This document shows, piece by piece, positions 24,831-33,371 of a DNA stretch of 64,000 nt. Both the position numbers and the translations under genes were made by a program. The DNA is from Falsiroseomonas sp051433165 (GTDB taxonomy: Bacteria > Pseudomonadota > Alphaproteobacteria > Acetobacterales > Acetobacteraceae): the NCBI RefSeq assembly GCF_051433165.1, contig NZ_JBHMFS010000002.1, positions 1 through 64,000 of the forward strand, in the 5' to 3' direction. The notes beneath the pieces were generated by a model. The model was not told where the DNA came from. It saw nothing but the letters and a program-made list of their open reading frames with translations, and did no database searches. Position 1 is the first letter of the stretch, and each line of letters starts with the position of its first letter.

Positions 24831-25403
24831 ATGAGCGGCGCGGGGCAGCCCGGCCGTCCGCCGGGCGGTGGCTCGGATCCGGCGATGGACGATATCCTCG
24901 CCTCGATCCGTCGCATCCTGAACGAGGATGAGGCGCAGGAGGCACAAGGCAACAAAGCGGAGCCGGAGCCGCTGGATTTGACGGAGGCGATGCTGGTCGC
25001 CGCCCTGCCGGCGCCCGACCCGGAGCCGGAGCCGGAGTATGAACCGGAACCGGAGCCAGAACCGCCGCCGCGCGCCGCGGCACCGCCGGAGCCCAGCCCG
25101 CAACCCGCGACGCGGCCGGATGCCGACCCGGAGATGACGGTGGCCAACGTGATGTCGGCCGCCGAAGGGCTGATCGCGCCCGCCGTCGCCGCCGCGACCA
25201 CCGCGACGCTCGCCACCCTGCTCCGCAGCGTGGCGGCCGAGCGCAGCGCCACCGTCAGCCGGGCAGGCCCCTCGATCGAGGATGTGGTGCGGGAGGAAAT
25301 CCGCCCGCTCCTGAAGGCCTGGCTGGACCAGCACCTGCCGCCGCTGGTGGAACGCCTGGTGCGGGTGGAGATCGAGCGGGTGATCGGGCGCGCAGCGCCC
25401 TGA
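24831..25403 (+). CDS. popZ: PopZ-like polar organising protein (DUF2497)
   Basis: The protein has 190 residues from ATG 24831, three bases after tolC. Its architecture matches Caulobacter PopZ: an N-terminal amphipathic helix MDDILASIRRILNEDE (residues 19-34), a long acidic proline-rich disordered region (about 40-100, with repeated PEPEP), and C-terminal helices ending REEIRPLLKAWLDQHLPPLV and VRVEIERVIG that drive oligomerisation. PopZ forms a polar microdomain that anchors ParB-parS and recruits cell-cycle regulators. The tolC-popZ-valS order is seen in other alphaproteobacteria. The C-terminal motif makes this a confident family call; polar function in this organism is inference. Confidence 0.88.
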   Translation: MSGAGQPGRPPGGGSDPAMDDILASIRRILNEDEAQEAQGNKAEPEPLDLTEAMLVAALPAPDPEPEPEYEPEPEPEPPPRAAAPPEPSPQPATRPDADPEMTVANVMSAAEGLIAPAVAAATTATLATLLRSVAAERSATVSRAGPSIEDVVREEIRPLLKAWLDQHLPPLVERLVRVEIERVIGRAAP

Positions 25404-25496
25404 TCTTCCGCGGCCGGGCTGAACCGCCCGGCTCGCAGGCCTGCCGCGCCCCGCGCGCCCCTTGACGAAGGGCTGTGGCCGGGGAAGGGATGCCGA

Positions 25497-28178
25497 ATGC
25501 TCGACAAGACCTTCGACCACGCGACCATCGAACCCCGCCTCTATCAGGGCTGGGAAGACTCCGGCGCCTTCGCGGCGCACGCCGAGAGTGCGGCCAAGCC
25601 GTTCACCATCATGATCCCGCCGCCCAATGTCACGGGCAGCCTGCATATCGGCCACGCGCTGACCATGACGGTGCAGGACATCCTGACCCGCTTCCGCCGG
25701 ATGCAGGGCCGTGACGCGCTGTGGCAGCCGGGCACGGACCATGCGGGCATCGCGACGCAGATGGTGGTGGAGCGCCTGCTGGCCTCCCAGGGCCAGAAGC
25801 GGCGAGAGATGGGGCGGGAGGCGTTTCTTGCCCATGTCTGGGAATGGAAGCGCGAATCCGGCGGCACCATCACCCGCCAGCTGCGGCGCCTCGGCGCCAG
25901 CCTGGACTGGCCGCGTGAGCGCTTTACCATGGATGAGGGCCTGTCCGAGGCCGTCCGCGAAGTGTTCGTGACGCTGCACAGCCAGGGGCTGCTGTACCGC
26001 GACAAGCGCCTGGTGAACTGGGACCCGGTGTTCCAGACCGCGATCTCCGACCTTGAGGTCGAGAGTCGGGAGGTGAAGGGCCATATCTGGCATCTGCGCT
26101 ACCCGGTGGAGGGCGAGCCGGGCCGCTTCGTCACGGTGGCCACCACACGGCCGGAGACGATGCTGGGCGACACCGCGGTGGCGGTGCACCCGGAGGATGC
26201 GCGCTACACCGATCTGGTTGGCAAGCACCTGCTGCTGCCACTTACCGGACGGCGCATCCCGGTGGTGGCGGATGCCTATTCCGACCCCGAGAAGGGCACC
26301 GGCGCGGTGAAGATCACGCCGGCACATGACTTCAACGATTTCGAGGTGGGCAAGCGCCACGGCCTGGCCAGCCCCTCAGTCCTCGATGCCGATGCGAAGG
26401 TCACGCTGGCCGAGATCCCGGGCGAATGGGCCGAGCCGGAATTCCTCCGCGGGCTGGAGGGCCTGGACCGCTTCGCGGCGCGCAAGGCGATCGTGGCGAA
26501 GCTGGAGGAGATGGAGCTGCTGGCGGCGGTGGAGCCGCATGTGAACCAAGTGCCGCATGGCGACCGATCGGGCGTGCCGATCGAGCCGCGGCTGACCATG
26601 CAGTGGTATGTGGACGCCAAGACCCTGGCGCAGCCGGCGATCCGCGCGGTGGAGACCGGCCAGACGGTGTTCGTGCCGCGCCAGTGGGAGAACACCTTCT
26701 TCGCCTGGATGCGCGACATCCAGCCCTGGTGCGTCAGCCGGCAATTGTGGTGGGGGCACCAGATCCCGGCCTGGTATGCGCCGGATGGCGAGGTGTTCGT
26801 TGCCAAGACCGAAGAAGACGCACGCGCCGCCGCGAAGGCGAATTTCGGCCGCGACGTGGAATTGGTACGCGACCCGGATGTGCTGGACACCTGGTTCAGC
26901 AGCGCACTTTGGCCGTTCAGCACCCTCGGCTGGCCGAACAAGACGCCCGAACTGACAAAATACTATCCCGGCGACGTGCTGGTGACCGGCTTCGACATCA
27001 TCTTCTTTTGGGTCGCCCGCATGATGATGATGGGCCTGCACTTCATGGATGGCCGCGTGCCCTTCGAGAAGGTCTACATCCACGGCCTGGTCCGGGATGA
27101 GAAGGGCCAGAAGATGTCGAAATCCAAGGGGAACGTCATGGACCCCCTGGAGCTGATCGAGGCCTACGGCACGGACGCGCTGCGCTTCACCATCGCCTCG
27201 CTCACCGGCCCGGGCCGCGACGTGAAGCTCGGCCGCAAGCGCGTCGAGGATTTCCGATCGTTCGGCACCAAGATCTGGAACGCTGCGCGCTTCCTGGAGA
27301 TGAACGGCATCAAGGCGGATCCGTCCTTCGATCCGGCCTCCGCGAAGACGCCACTGGCCCGCTGGATTCTCGATGGCGCGAACCGCGCGGTGGCCGAGGC
27401 GACGACGGCGCTGGAGGCGTTCCGCTTCGACGAATACGCCGGCGCCAGCTACCGCTTCGTCTGGGGCAGCTTCTGCGACTGGTTCCTGGAATTCGCCAAG
27501 CCGGTGCTGAACGGCCCGGATGGCCCCGCGAAGGACGAGGTGAAGGGCGCCGCCCAGCATGTCTTTGGCACCATCCTGAAGCTGCTGCACCCCGCCATGC
27601 CCTTCATGACCGAAGCGCTGCACGCTGAATTCGGCTACGGCGCCGAATGCACCCTGATCCGCGCCGAATGGCCCGGCGCCGTGCCGGTGGCAGACGCCGA
27701 GGCGGCGCGGGAGGAGCTGGATTGGCTGGTCGGCCTGATCGGTGAGGTGCGCGGCGTGCGGGCCGAGATGAATGTGCCGCCGTCGGTCACCGTGCCGCTG
27801 CTGCTCTCGGGCGCCTCCGGCACCACGCTCGCCCGCGCCGAGGCCTGGATCGACGTGATCCGCCGCATGGCCCGCGCCACCGAGGTACGGCCGCTTGACG
27901 GCGCCGTGCCGAAGGGCGTGGCGCAGGTGGTGGTGGGGGAGGCGACGGTGATGCTGCCGCTGGCGGACGTCATCGACCTCTCGGCCGAACGCGCCCGCCT
28001 CTCCAAGGAACGCGCCAAGGCGGAGGCCGAGGCGGCCAAGGTCACCGCCAAGCTCGGCAACGCCGATTTCGTGGCGCGGGCGAAGGAGGAGGTGGTGGAG
28101 GAAAACCGCGAACGCCTCGTTGCCTTCCAGGCCGAGATGGCGCGGCTGGATGCGGCGCTGGCGCGTATCGCGGGCTAG
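25497..28178 (+). CDS. valS: Valyl-tRNA synthetase
   Basis: Class I synthetase charging tRNA-Val, with editing of mischarged threonine. It has 893 residues from ATG 25497, preceded by GGGAAGGGA. The HIGH motif is in PPNVTGSLHIGHALTMTVQD (about residue 48) and the KMSKS motif is intact in KGQKMSKSKGNVMDPLE (about residue 537). The CP1 editing domain lies between, including TTRPETMLGDTAVAVHPED. The anticodon-binding region is followed by the C-terminal coiled-coil arm (LSAERARLSKERAKAEAEAA). Length and order are normal. A strong nested palindrome follows the stop. Confidence 0.98.
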   Translation: MLDKTFDHATIEPRLYQGWEDSGAFAAHAESAAKPFTIMIPPPNVTGSLHIGHALTMTVQDILTRFRRMQGRDALWQPGTDHAGIATQMVVERLLASQGQKRREMGREAFLAHVWEWKRESGGTITRQLRRLGASLDWPRERFTMDEGLSEAVREVFVTLHSQGLLYRDKRLVNWDPVFQTAISDLEVESREVKGHIWHLRYPVEGEPGRFVTVATTRPETMLGDTAVAVHPEDARYTDLVGKHLLLPLTGRRIPVVADAYSDPEKGTGAVKITPAHDFNDFEVGKRHGLASPSVLDADAKVTLAEIPGEWAEPEFLRGLEGLDRFAARKAIVAKLEEMELLAAVEPHVNQVPHGDRSGVPIEPRLTMQWYVDAKTLAQPAIRAVETGQTVFVPRQWENTFFAWMRDIQPWCVSRQLWWGHQIPAWYAPDGEVFVAKTEEDARAAAKANFGRDVELVRDPDVLDTWFSSALWPFSTLGWPNKTPELTKYYPGDVLVTGFDIIFFWVARMMMMGLHFMDGRVPFEKVYIHGLVRDEKGQKMSKSKGNVMDPLELIEAYGTDALRFTIASLTGPGRDVKLGRKRVEDFRSFGTKIWNAARFLEMNGIKADPSFDPASAKTPLARWILDGANRAVAEATTALEAFRFDEYAGASYRFVWGSFCDWFLEFAKPVLNGPDGPAKDEVKGAAQHVFGTILKLLHPAMPFMTEALHAEFGYGAECTLIRAEWPGAVPVADAEAAREELDWLVGLIGEVRGVRAEMNVPPSVTVPLLLSGASGTTLARAEAWIDVIRRMARATEVRPLDGAVPKGVAQVVVGEATVMLPLADVIDLSAERARLSKERAKAEAEAAKVTAKLGNADFVARAKEEVVEENRERLVAFQAEMARLDAALARIAG

Positions 28179-28240
28179 CTAGAGCCTGACCTGAAAAGAT
28201 CTGCGGGTCGGTCCAGCCGACCTTCAGGTCAGGCTCCTAG
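28175..28240. terminator. Nested palindrome between convergent valS and cupin genes
   Basis: AGCCTGACCTGAA (28183-28195) pairs perfectly with TTCAGGTCAGGCT (28223-28235). With one bulged base the stem extends through CTAG (28179-28182) and CTAG (28237-28240). Inside is a second hairpin, GGTCGG 28206-28211 with CCGACC 28217-28222, and the palindrome AGATCT at 28198-28203. It separates two convergent genes and probably stops transcription from both sides. Its outer arm resembles the frr-upstream repeat (GCCTGACTTGAAGAT). Confidence 0.75.
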
Positions 28241-28749
28241 CGATACGCCAGCCCCGTCACCGGGTCGCAGGGTGGGTCTGCCGTGGCGGGAATGGCGTGT
28301 AGCGCCCGCGCCCGTTCCCCAGGCTGCGTGGTGAACTGCTCCGGCGGGTCACCCGGCGGGTAGGCGCCCACCACCAGCAGGTCGTCCGACTGGCCGAGGT
28401 TGCGATGCGCCGTGCCGGCCGGCAGCACCACCACATCGCCGGCCACCAACTCCAGCGTCACCCCGGCTTCCGCGCCCAGCCGCACCCGCACATGGCCACG
28501 GGCGATGGCCAGCGCCTCATGCGCGTTGGGGTGATAATGGTCGAAATCGTAGATGCCGTTGCGCCAGGCCGGCGGCCAGCCATGCCGCGCGAACAGCGCC
28601 TCCGCCGCCGCCGGGTCGCCGGGCGGGGTGGCGCCGCGATGCACAAGCACGGGCAGGCGGGGATTGTTGGGGATCTGGCCGCCCTGGCCGGCGCTTTCAG
28701 CAAGGGTCAAGCGTTCCGCGCCATCGGCGCCGCGTTCATGCATGTCCAA
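28237..28749 (-). CDS. Cupin domain protein (YjlB-like)
   Basis: The product has 170 residues from ATG 28749; ATG 28743 would remove two residues. Motifs of a single-domain cupin are visible: the HYHPNAHEALAIARG metal-binding strand pair with His and Glu ligands, and the second motif VVVLPAGTAHRNLG with the third His. The flanking WPPAWRNGIYDFDHYHP and LLVVGAYPPGDPPEQ resemble the YjlB group of uncharacterised cupins. No signal peptide is seen. It shares direction with the CHAP protein gene upstream, separated by a small hairpin. The reaction is unknown. Confidence 0.8.
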   Translation of the reverse strand: MDMHERGADGAERLTLAESAGQGGQIPNNPRLPVLVHRGATPPGDPAAAEALFARHGWPPAWRNGIYDFDHYHPNAHEALAIARGHVRVRLGAEAGVTLELVAGDVVVLPAGTAHRNLGQSDDLLVVGAYPPGDPPEQFTTQPGERARALHAIPATADPPCDPVTGLAYR

Positions 28750-28750
28750 A

Positions 28751-28768
28751 GCCCTCCATCGGGAGGGC
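28751..28768 (-). terminator. Short GC hairpin between CHAP and cupin genes
   Basis: GCCCTCC (28751-28757) pairs with GGAGGGC (28762-28768) around loop ATCG. It lies between the CHAP gene stop (28777) and the cupin start (28749), both on the minus strand. No T run follows, so it may be a partial terminator or simply a spacer structure. Confidence 0.45.
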
Positions 28769-28776
28769 CAGACGCC

Positions 28777-29625
28777 CTACCGCTGCAGAAGTTGCGCCGT
28801 CAGGCGCTGATGCTGCTCGGCGTGGGGGGAGAGGTACTCCGCCACCTCCGTGAAGCGCGGCGCCTCCGCGGTCATCATGCGCGTGCCGGCGGGGCGGTTG
28901 TAGATGAAGCCGTGGGTCGGGTAGGTGCGGCCGAAGCTGCCGCTGTCATGGCCGACCTGCACGCGCACCGCCGTCCAGTCATTGCGGTCGGACACATCCA
29001 TCACCACCACGCCGCGCATCACGGTGCCGCGGCGGATGCCCGGGCCGCCCCAGTTGGAATGGTCGATATGGATGGTGCGTGGCCCGACCACCCGGCTGAC
29101 CACCGCCACATGGCCGCGCTGCATGCCGCCCGAAGCGGTGAAGGCGAGGATGGAGCCGCGCTCCGGCGCGTTGCCGCGCGCATAGCTGCCGGCCGCGTTG
29201 TTCCACCAGAGGCGCGCATCGCCGCTGATGTTCATGCCCGTGGCCATGCGCGCGAAGGGCACGCAGGACAGGCCGGAGCTGATGGAGACGGGCAGGATCG
29301 GGGTGCCGGCACCCATGGCGATCGCGGGTCGCAGCAGGTTCTGCGGTACGCTCATCGAAACCTGTTGCGGCGCGAGGCTGTGGCGGGACTGCGTTGCAGC
29401 GCCCTGCCGGCGTGCGGTGGCCGCCTGGCGCGTCGTCGCGGCTCGGGCGGCGGCCTGGGCGCGCCGTTCTGCCGGGGTGGAGGCGGCAGGGATGGTGGCG
29501 GCGGTCGCCGGGCGCGCCTGCTTCTGCGCGGCGCGCTGGCCTCGCTCGGAAGCCTCGGCGGGTACCTGCATCAGGGCAGTGCCCAGAAGGACACAGAGTG
29601 CTGCAAGCGTGCCTTTTGCCCGCAT
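28777..29625 (-). CDS. Secreted CHAP domain peptidoglycan hydrolase-like protein
   Basis: The protein has 282 residues from ATG 29625, with AGGGGATGG upstream. An N-terminal signal peptide (LAALCVLLGTALMQVPAEA) is followed by an Ala/Arg/Gln-rich segment to about residue 90. The CHAP domain then carries the predicted catalytic Cys in SSGLSCVPFAR, the His in MQRGHVAVVSRV, and a downstream polar residue in HIDHSNWGG. CHAP enzymes are amidases or endopeptidases acting on cell-wall peptides. The C-terminal 60 residues, after the GFIYNRP motif, are not recognised. It acts in the periplasm or outside; the exact bond is not predictable. Confidence 0.83.
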   Translation of the reverse strand: MRAKGTLAALCVLLGTALMQVPAEASERGQRAAQKQARPATAATIPAASTPAERRAQAAARAATTRQAATARRQGAATQSRHSLAPQQVSMSVPQNLLRPAIAMGAGTPILPVSISSGLSCVPFARMATGMNISGDARLWWNNAAGSYARGNAPERGSILAFTASGGMQRGHVAVVSRVVGPRTIHIDHSNWGGPGIRRGTVMRGVVVMDVSDRNDWTAVRVQVGHDSGSFGRTYPTHGFIYNRPAGTRMMTAEAPRFTEVAEYLSPHAEQHQRLTAQLLQR

Positions 29626-29928
29626 TTACCATCCCCTGTTTCACCGCCAGCCGGCCCTCGTGGCGCGTCCTGAGGGCTGCGGTAACCGTGAGCAGCGGGG
29701 CCGGGCAAGCCGCCGTGATCGGAACTGCGGTTTTGCGGGTGATTCGTCCATCACGGAGCCGTGACGCGCGGGCAGAACAGATCATCTTCCTAAAATGAAA
29801 CACGGAGAAACACGAAGCCACAGTGTTGCGGCATAAATGCAACACGTGGGACGTCGAATCCTGGAAGCGCCCGGGCCGAGTCACATGGCTGTCATGTCAT
29901 TGCCGAATGGGTGGCTTTAGGCGACCGA
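29626..29928. other. Intergenic region with a 23-bp inverted repeat
   Basis: About 300 bases between the CHAP gene and the ridA terminator, somewhat richer in A and T than the genes. I see no credible gene. GTGTTGC at 29823-29829 and GCAACAC at 29839-29845 form a seven-base inverted repeat around GGCATAAAT, which could be an operator or a hairpin. The region must contain the promoter of the minus-strand CHAP gene, but no consensus boxes stand out. Confidence 0.4.
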
Positions 29929-29967
29929 AAAAGGAAAACCCCCGCGGGCGGGTGCCACGCGGGGGTT
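29929..29967 (-). terminator. Rho-independent terminator of ridA
   Basis: Read on the minus strand, AACCCCCGCG (29967-29958) pairs with CGCGGGGGTT (29946-29937) and is followed at once by a T-rich tail, TTCCTTTTTCGG. This is a textbook intrinsic terminator 22 bases after the ridA stop codon and the clearest one in the window. Confidence 0.85.
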
Positions 29968-29988
29968 CCGGGGTGGGCGCGGCTGCAA

Positions 29989-30339
29989 TCAGCGGCAGGC
30001 GGTGACCATGATCTCAACCAGGTGGCGCGGGTCGGCCATGTTGGCTTCGACGCAGGCGCGCACCGGGCGGCCGGCCTCGCCCAGCCAGTTGACCCACACC
30101 TTGTTCATGGCGTCACGGTCGCGAATGTCCTTCAGCCAGATCTGCGCCTGCAGCAGGCGGGTGTTGTCCGTGCCATTGGCTTCCAGCGCGGCATCGATCT
30201 TGGCCAGCACCTGCTGGGTCTGCCCGGTGATGTCCTGCGACAGGTCATCCGCCGTCATGCCGGCCAGATAGACGAAGTTGTGGTACTCGACCGAGGAGGA
30301 CAGGATCGGGTTGCTGCCCTGGCGGGTGATCTTGGACAT
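29989..30339 (-). CDS. ridA: RidA family enamine/imine deaminase
   Basis: Hydrolyses reactive enamines and imines released by PLP enzymes, protecting metabolism. It has 116 residues from ATG 30339 (MSKITRQGSN); AGGAG lies ten bases upstream, whereas the in-frame ATG at 30348 is too close to it. Family features are NFVYLAGMTADD, QTQQVLAKIDAAL and the C-terminal segment AGRPVRACVEANMADPRHLV, whose Arg is the usual substrate carboxylate ligand. The family forms trimers in the cytosol. The gene has its own terminator and appears monocistronic or second to the small ORF upstream. Confidence 0.88.
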   Translation of the reverse strand: MSKITRQGSNPILSSSVEYHNFVYLAGMTADDLSQDITGQTQQVLAKIDAALEANGTDNTRLLQAQIWLKDIRDRDAMNKVWVNWLGEAGRPVRACVEANMADPRHLVEIMVTACR

Positions 30340-30418
30340 TTCGCGCATGCTCCTGGAGCGGTTTAGGCGCGCTTTTCCTAAGCCGCGTTGCCGGATGCGG
30401 CAAGGTGAGGGGGCGGCA

Positions 30419-30709
30419 TCACCCTGCCGGTCGGGGGCGATCCTCGCCATGATCCGCGGCACCGGCCACCGCGCAACCACAGAAGGGGCAGCGCGCCAAC
30501 TCGGCCAGGCGCGGCGCTAGCGCCGGCGGTAGCGGCCGGCCTTCCAGCATCCGCGTAACCTCCGCCTGCAAGGCTGCATGCGCGTCCGGGCAGCCGGCGC
30601 CGTAATCGGCGGCAGTGGCGGCAGAGGGCGCCTCCGGCCGGAAGGCCCCGGCCGCGCCGGGGGCCAGGGCGACGGGCAGGCAGGTCAGCAGGGTGCGGCG
30701 CTTCGTCAT
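30419..30709 (-). CDS. Small predicted exported protein with CPFCGC motif
   Basis: The product has 96 residues from ATG 30709. The N-terminus (MTKRRTLLTCLPVALAPGAAGA) looks like a signal peptide and has twin arginines, though the Tat motif is incomplete. The mature part is helical and Ala/Leu-rich and ends with a cysteine motif, CPFCGCAVAG, that could bind metal or haem or act in redox. No Shine-Dalgarno sequence is obvious. It is not recognised as a known family and may be spurious, but frame, direction and a distinct C-terminal motif favour a real gene. Confidence 0.45.
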   Translation of the reverse strand: MTKRRTLLTCLPVALAPGAAGAFRPEAPSAATAADYGAGCPDAHAALQAEVTRMLEGRPLPPALAPRLAELARCPFCGCAVAGAADHGEDRPRPAG

Positions 30710-30737
30710 GCGCCGATGCTACCGCACCCGTCGAAGC

Positions 30738-31715
30738 CTACGCCACCACGGCGTAGCTGCTGCCGGAGGCCGCAGCGCCGATCATCGCCTCGAACACGGC
30801 CACGCCATGGATCGCGTGGTCCAGCGGCAGCGGATAGGCCGGGCCGCCGGCGACTGCTGCCGCGAAGGCCGCGAGCTCGGCGGCCTCGATGTCGGTCTTC
30901 GGATAGGTCTTCACCCAGGGCTCACCCTCCCGCGGGGTGAAGGACAGGTTTTCGTGGCCCTGCAGCACCAGGATGCCCTCGGTGCCGTACAGCGCCACGC
31001 GCCAGAAGCTCGGCGTCAGGGCCAGAGTGGCGAAATTCACCGTGGCGCCGGATTCCAGCACGCCCAGCATCGCCGTGGTGTCGTCGATGGTCTGGGAGAC
31101 CAGGGCATGGCTCTGCACCGTCACCTGCCGGAAGCGGCCGGCCAGATGGATGATCATGTCGATCATGTGGATGCCCATGCCGCCCATGCCGCCCAGCGGG
31201 CTTTCGGCGCGGTCCGCGCGCCACATGCCGGGCTGGTAGTTGCGCGCGCCGGGGCCGCTGAACTGGCCATCCACATGCAGCAGCGTGCCAAGGCTGCCAT
31301 CCGCCAGCATCGCCTTCATCTGCGCCACCGCCGGCAGGAAGCGGCGGTTGTGGCCGAGCGCCATCACCACGCCGGCCTCCTGGCACGCCTGCACGGCGGC
31401 GGCGGCACTCGCCCGGTCCAGGGTGAAGGGCTTCTCGATGAACACATGCTTGCCGGCGCGGGCGGCGGCGATCACCTGCTCCGCATGCTGAGCGTGCGGC
31501 GTGGCCAGCACCACGGCCTGCACCTCCGGCTCCGCCAGCACGCTGGCGAAATCCGGCAGGATGCGGATGCGCTGTTCCGCGGCCCAGGCGCGGGCCTTGT
31601 CCGGGCTGCGGGTGCTGCCGGCCGTGAACCGGATCGGTGCCCCCTGCTGGCCCTGCACGCTGTTGACCAGCACCTGGCCCCAGCGGCCCATGCCCACGAT
31701 TGCCGCATTCAGCAT
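30738..31715 (-). CDS. Gfo/Idh/MocA family oxidoreductase
   Basis: NAD(P)-dependent oxidoreductase, 325 residues from ATG 31715 (MLNAAIVGMGRWGQ). The Rossmann GxGxxG-type motif is VGMGRWG. The family motif EKP is in KHVFIEKPFTLDRA and is followed by the GHNRRFLPAV segment. The C-terminal alpha/beta domain carries GGMGIHMIDMIIHLAG, where the His is the usual catalytic position. Substrates are often inositols or sugars, but none can be named here. Its start overlaps the stop of the MFS gene by one base (TGATG), so transport and oxidation may be linked. Confidence 0.88.
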   Translation of the reverse strand: MLNAAIVGMGRWGQVLVNSVQGQQGAPIRFTAGSTRSPDKARAWAAEQRIRILPDFASVLAEPEVQAVVLATPHAQHAEQVIAAARAGKHVFIEKPFTLDRASAAAAVQACQEAGVVMALGHNRRFLPAVAQMKAMLADGSLGTLLHVDGQFSGPGARNYQPGMWRADRAESPLGGMGGMGIHMIDMIIHLAGRFRQVTVQSHALVSQTIDDTTAMLGVLESGATVNFATLALTPSFWRVALYGTEGILVLQGHENLSFTPREGEPWVKTYPKTDIEAAELAAFAAAVAGGPAYPLPLDHAIHGVAVFEAMIGAAASGSSYAVVA

Positions 31716-32980
31716 CACGATCTCCCTGTCTCCCCGCCCGGACTGGGCGGTGGGCCTTCCAATGCGGCTTCCATGCGCCGCAGCCGCGTCATGCCCCAGC
31801 CGAACACGCCGAGGAACAGCGCCACCGCCACCAATGTGGGCCACTGCAGTCCGAACACCTCTCCCGCCCCACCCAGCGCCAGCGCGCCGAGTGCGGGGAA
31901 GGCGCGGGTGATCAGCCCCCATAGGGACAGCATGCGGCCGCGATAGGTCGGGTCCGTCGCGCTTTGGATCAGGGTCTGCACGCTGATCCCGTGCATGGAG
32001 GCGAAGCCGCCGATCAGCGCCGCGCACAGCATGCCGAGCGGGAAATACCCCGTCGCCACGAACCCCACCGTCGCGATCGCCTGCGCCAGCGCGCCGAACA
32101 CCGCCAGCCGCACCACCCCCTCAAGCCGCCCGCGGGAGGCGACCCAGAGGCCGGTGACCAGCGCGCCGACGCCGAAGCAGGCTGTCAGGATCGCCAGGCT
32201 TTCGGCACCACGGCCGAACAGGCGCTCGACAAAGGGCGGCAGGATTTCCTGCACCCCGCGCAGCATCAGCGCGCCGAGTGCCGCATACAGCAGCAGCGGC
32301 CCGAGGCCCGGATGGCGGGCGGCATAGCGCAGCCCCTCCACCACTTCCGCCCAGAGGCTTTTGGAGACCGGATGGCCGCGGCGTTCCTTGGGGTCCACCC
32401 GCAGCAGAAAGATGGTCAGGCAGGCGAACAGATAGCCCACCGCATTGGCCGCGATCGCCGGCACCACGCCCCAGATGGCAATCACCGGCCCGGCAATGGC
32501 CGGGCCGATGAAGCGGGCCACGGCGAAGCACAGCGAATTCGCGGCCACCGCTGCGGGCAGGTCGGCGCGGGAGACGATGCCGGGCATCAGCGTCTGCCGC
32601 GCCGGCTGGGCGAAGCTGGCAGCGATGCCGCCGAACACCTCCAGCACCAGCAGCAGGGTGATGGTCATGTGGCCGCTGAAGGTCAGCCCGGCCACGGCCA
32701 CGGACTGCACGGCGATCGCCACCTGCGTCCACATCGCCAGCTTCACCCGGTCCACCCGGTCCGCCATCGCGCCGGCCAGCGGGCTGATCAGCACCGCCGG
32801 CGCCAGGTCGCAGAAGGCCACCATGCCGACCCAGAAGGCGCTGCCCGTCAGTTCCCAGGCGAGCCAGGACACCGCGATCCGCTGCATCCACAGCCCGGTC
32901 CAGGCGACCATGGAGCCGGAGAAGAACAGCCGCGAATCGCGCGTCGATAGTGCGCGGGCGAGCGCGTTGGACGATGCCAC
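31715..32980 (-). CDS. MFS transporter (exporter-like)
   Basis: The protein has 421 residues from ATG 32980 and about 12 predicted membrane helices in two halves. The loop between helices 2 and 3 has the MFS motif A form GAMADRVDRVKLAM. The sequence FAQPARQTLMPGIVSRADLP is typical of the EntS/YbdA-like exporter group (MFS_3). It overlaps the downstream oxidoreductase. Substrate is unknown; efflux of a small organic compound is more likely than uptake on family grounds. The C-terminal tail is proline-rich. Confidence 0.87.
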   Translation of the reverse strand: MASSNALARALSTRDSRLFFSGSMVAWTGLWMQRIAVSWLAWELTGSAFWVGMVAFCDLAPAVLISPLAGAMADRVDRVKLAMWTQVAIAVQSVAVAGLTFSGHMTITLLLVLEVFGGIAASFAQPARQTLMPGIVSRADLPAAVAANSLCFAVARFIGPAIAGPVIAIWGVVPAIAANAVGYLFACLTIFLLRVDPKERRGHPVSKSLWAEVVEGLRYAARHPGLGPLLLYAALGALMLRGVQEILPPFVERLFGRGAESLAILTACFGVGALVTGLWVASRGRLEGVVRLAVFGALAQAIATVGFVATGYFPLGMLCAALIGGFASMHGISVQTLIQSATDPTYRGRMLSLWGLITRAFPALGALALGGAGEVFGLQWPTLVAVALFLGVFGWGMTRLRRMEAALEGPPPSPGGETGRS

Positions 32981-32986
32981 CCCGCG

Positions 32987-33349
32987 TCAGCGGGTGCGTG
33001 GCGGCGGGGCCGAGGGGGCGGTGATCCGGGTGGCCGGCGGGGCCCGCAGGCAATCGGCGATCAGCCGGTCACGGTCGATCTGCGCCGCGCCGCGATCCGA
33101 CTCGATCCGGCTGTAGGGCGCGACGGAGAGGGTGCCGCGGCTCGACTCGGTCTCATCCGTCCGCATCTGCTGGCCGCGCTCGCGGAACTGCACCACCCGG
33201 GTCGCCTCAGCCCGGCAGGCCTCATAGGCGGCGTCGCGCTGCCCGGCGGGCGGCGGCGGTGGGGCGGAAATCGGCGTTGGCAGCGGGATGTTGCAGGCCG
33301 AAAGGCCCAGCAGCAGGGCGGTCAGCGGAAGGGCGCGGGGGCGGGGCAT
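32987..33349 (-). CDS. Predicted lipoprotein
   Basis: The product has 120 residues from ATG 33349. A signal peptide ends in lipobox LGLSAC (Cys19), so the mature protein should be lipid-anchored. After a proline-rich stretch it has a short charged helical domain with EACRAEATRVVQFRERGQQM and ends in another proline-rich tail. A second Cys (DCLRAP) pairs with the one in EACRAE, perhaps as a disulphide. The family is not recognised. It lies six bases before the MFS gene in the same direction. Confidence 0.65.
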   Translation of the reverse strand: MPRPRALPLTALLLGLSACNIPLPTPISAPPPPPAGQRDAAYEACRAEATRVVQFRERGQQMRTDETESSRGTLSVAPYSRIESDRGAAQIDRDRLIADCLRAPPATRITAPSAPPPRTR

Positions 33350-33371
33350 CGAGGGGACTTTCGGGCGGGCG

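Noticed and set aside
23478..26360. A 960-codon minus-strand open frame across tolC, popZ and valS
   Set aside because: It runs through three well-supported plus-strand genes; long antisense frames are expected at this GC content and the product is His/Arg/Gly-rich without motifs.
29823..30005. A 60-codon plus-strand ORF downstream of the CHAP gene
   Set aside because: It overlaps the inverted repeat and the ridA terminator, has no ribosome binding site and its product is Arg/Gly-rich without pattern.
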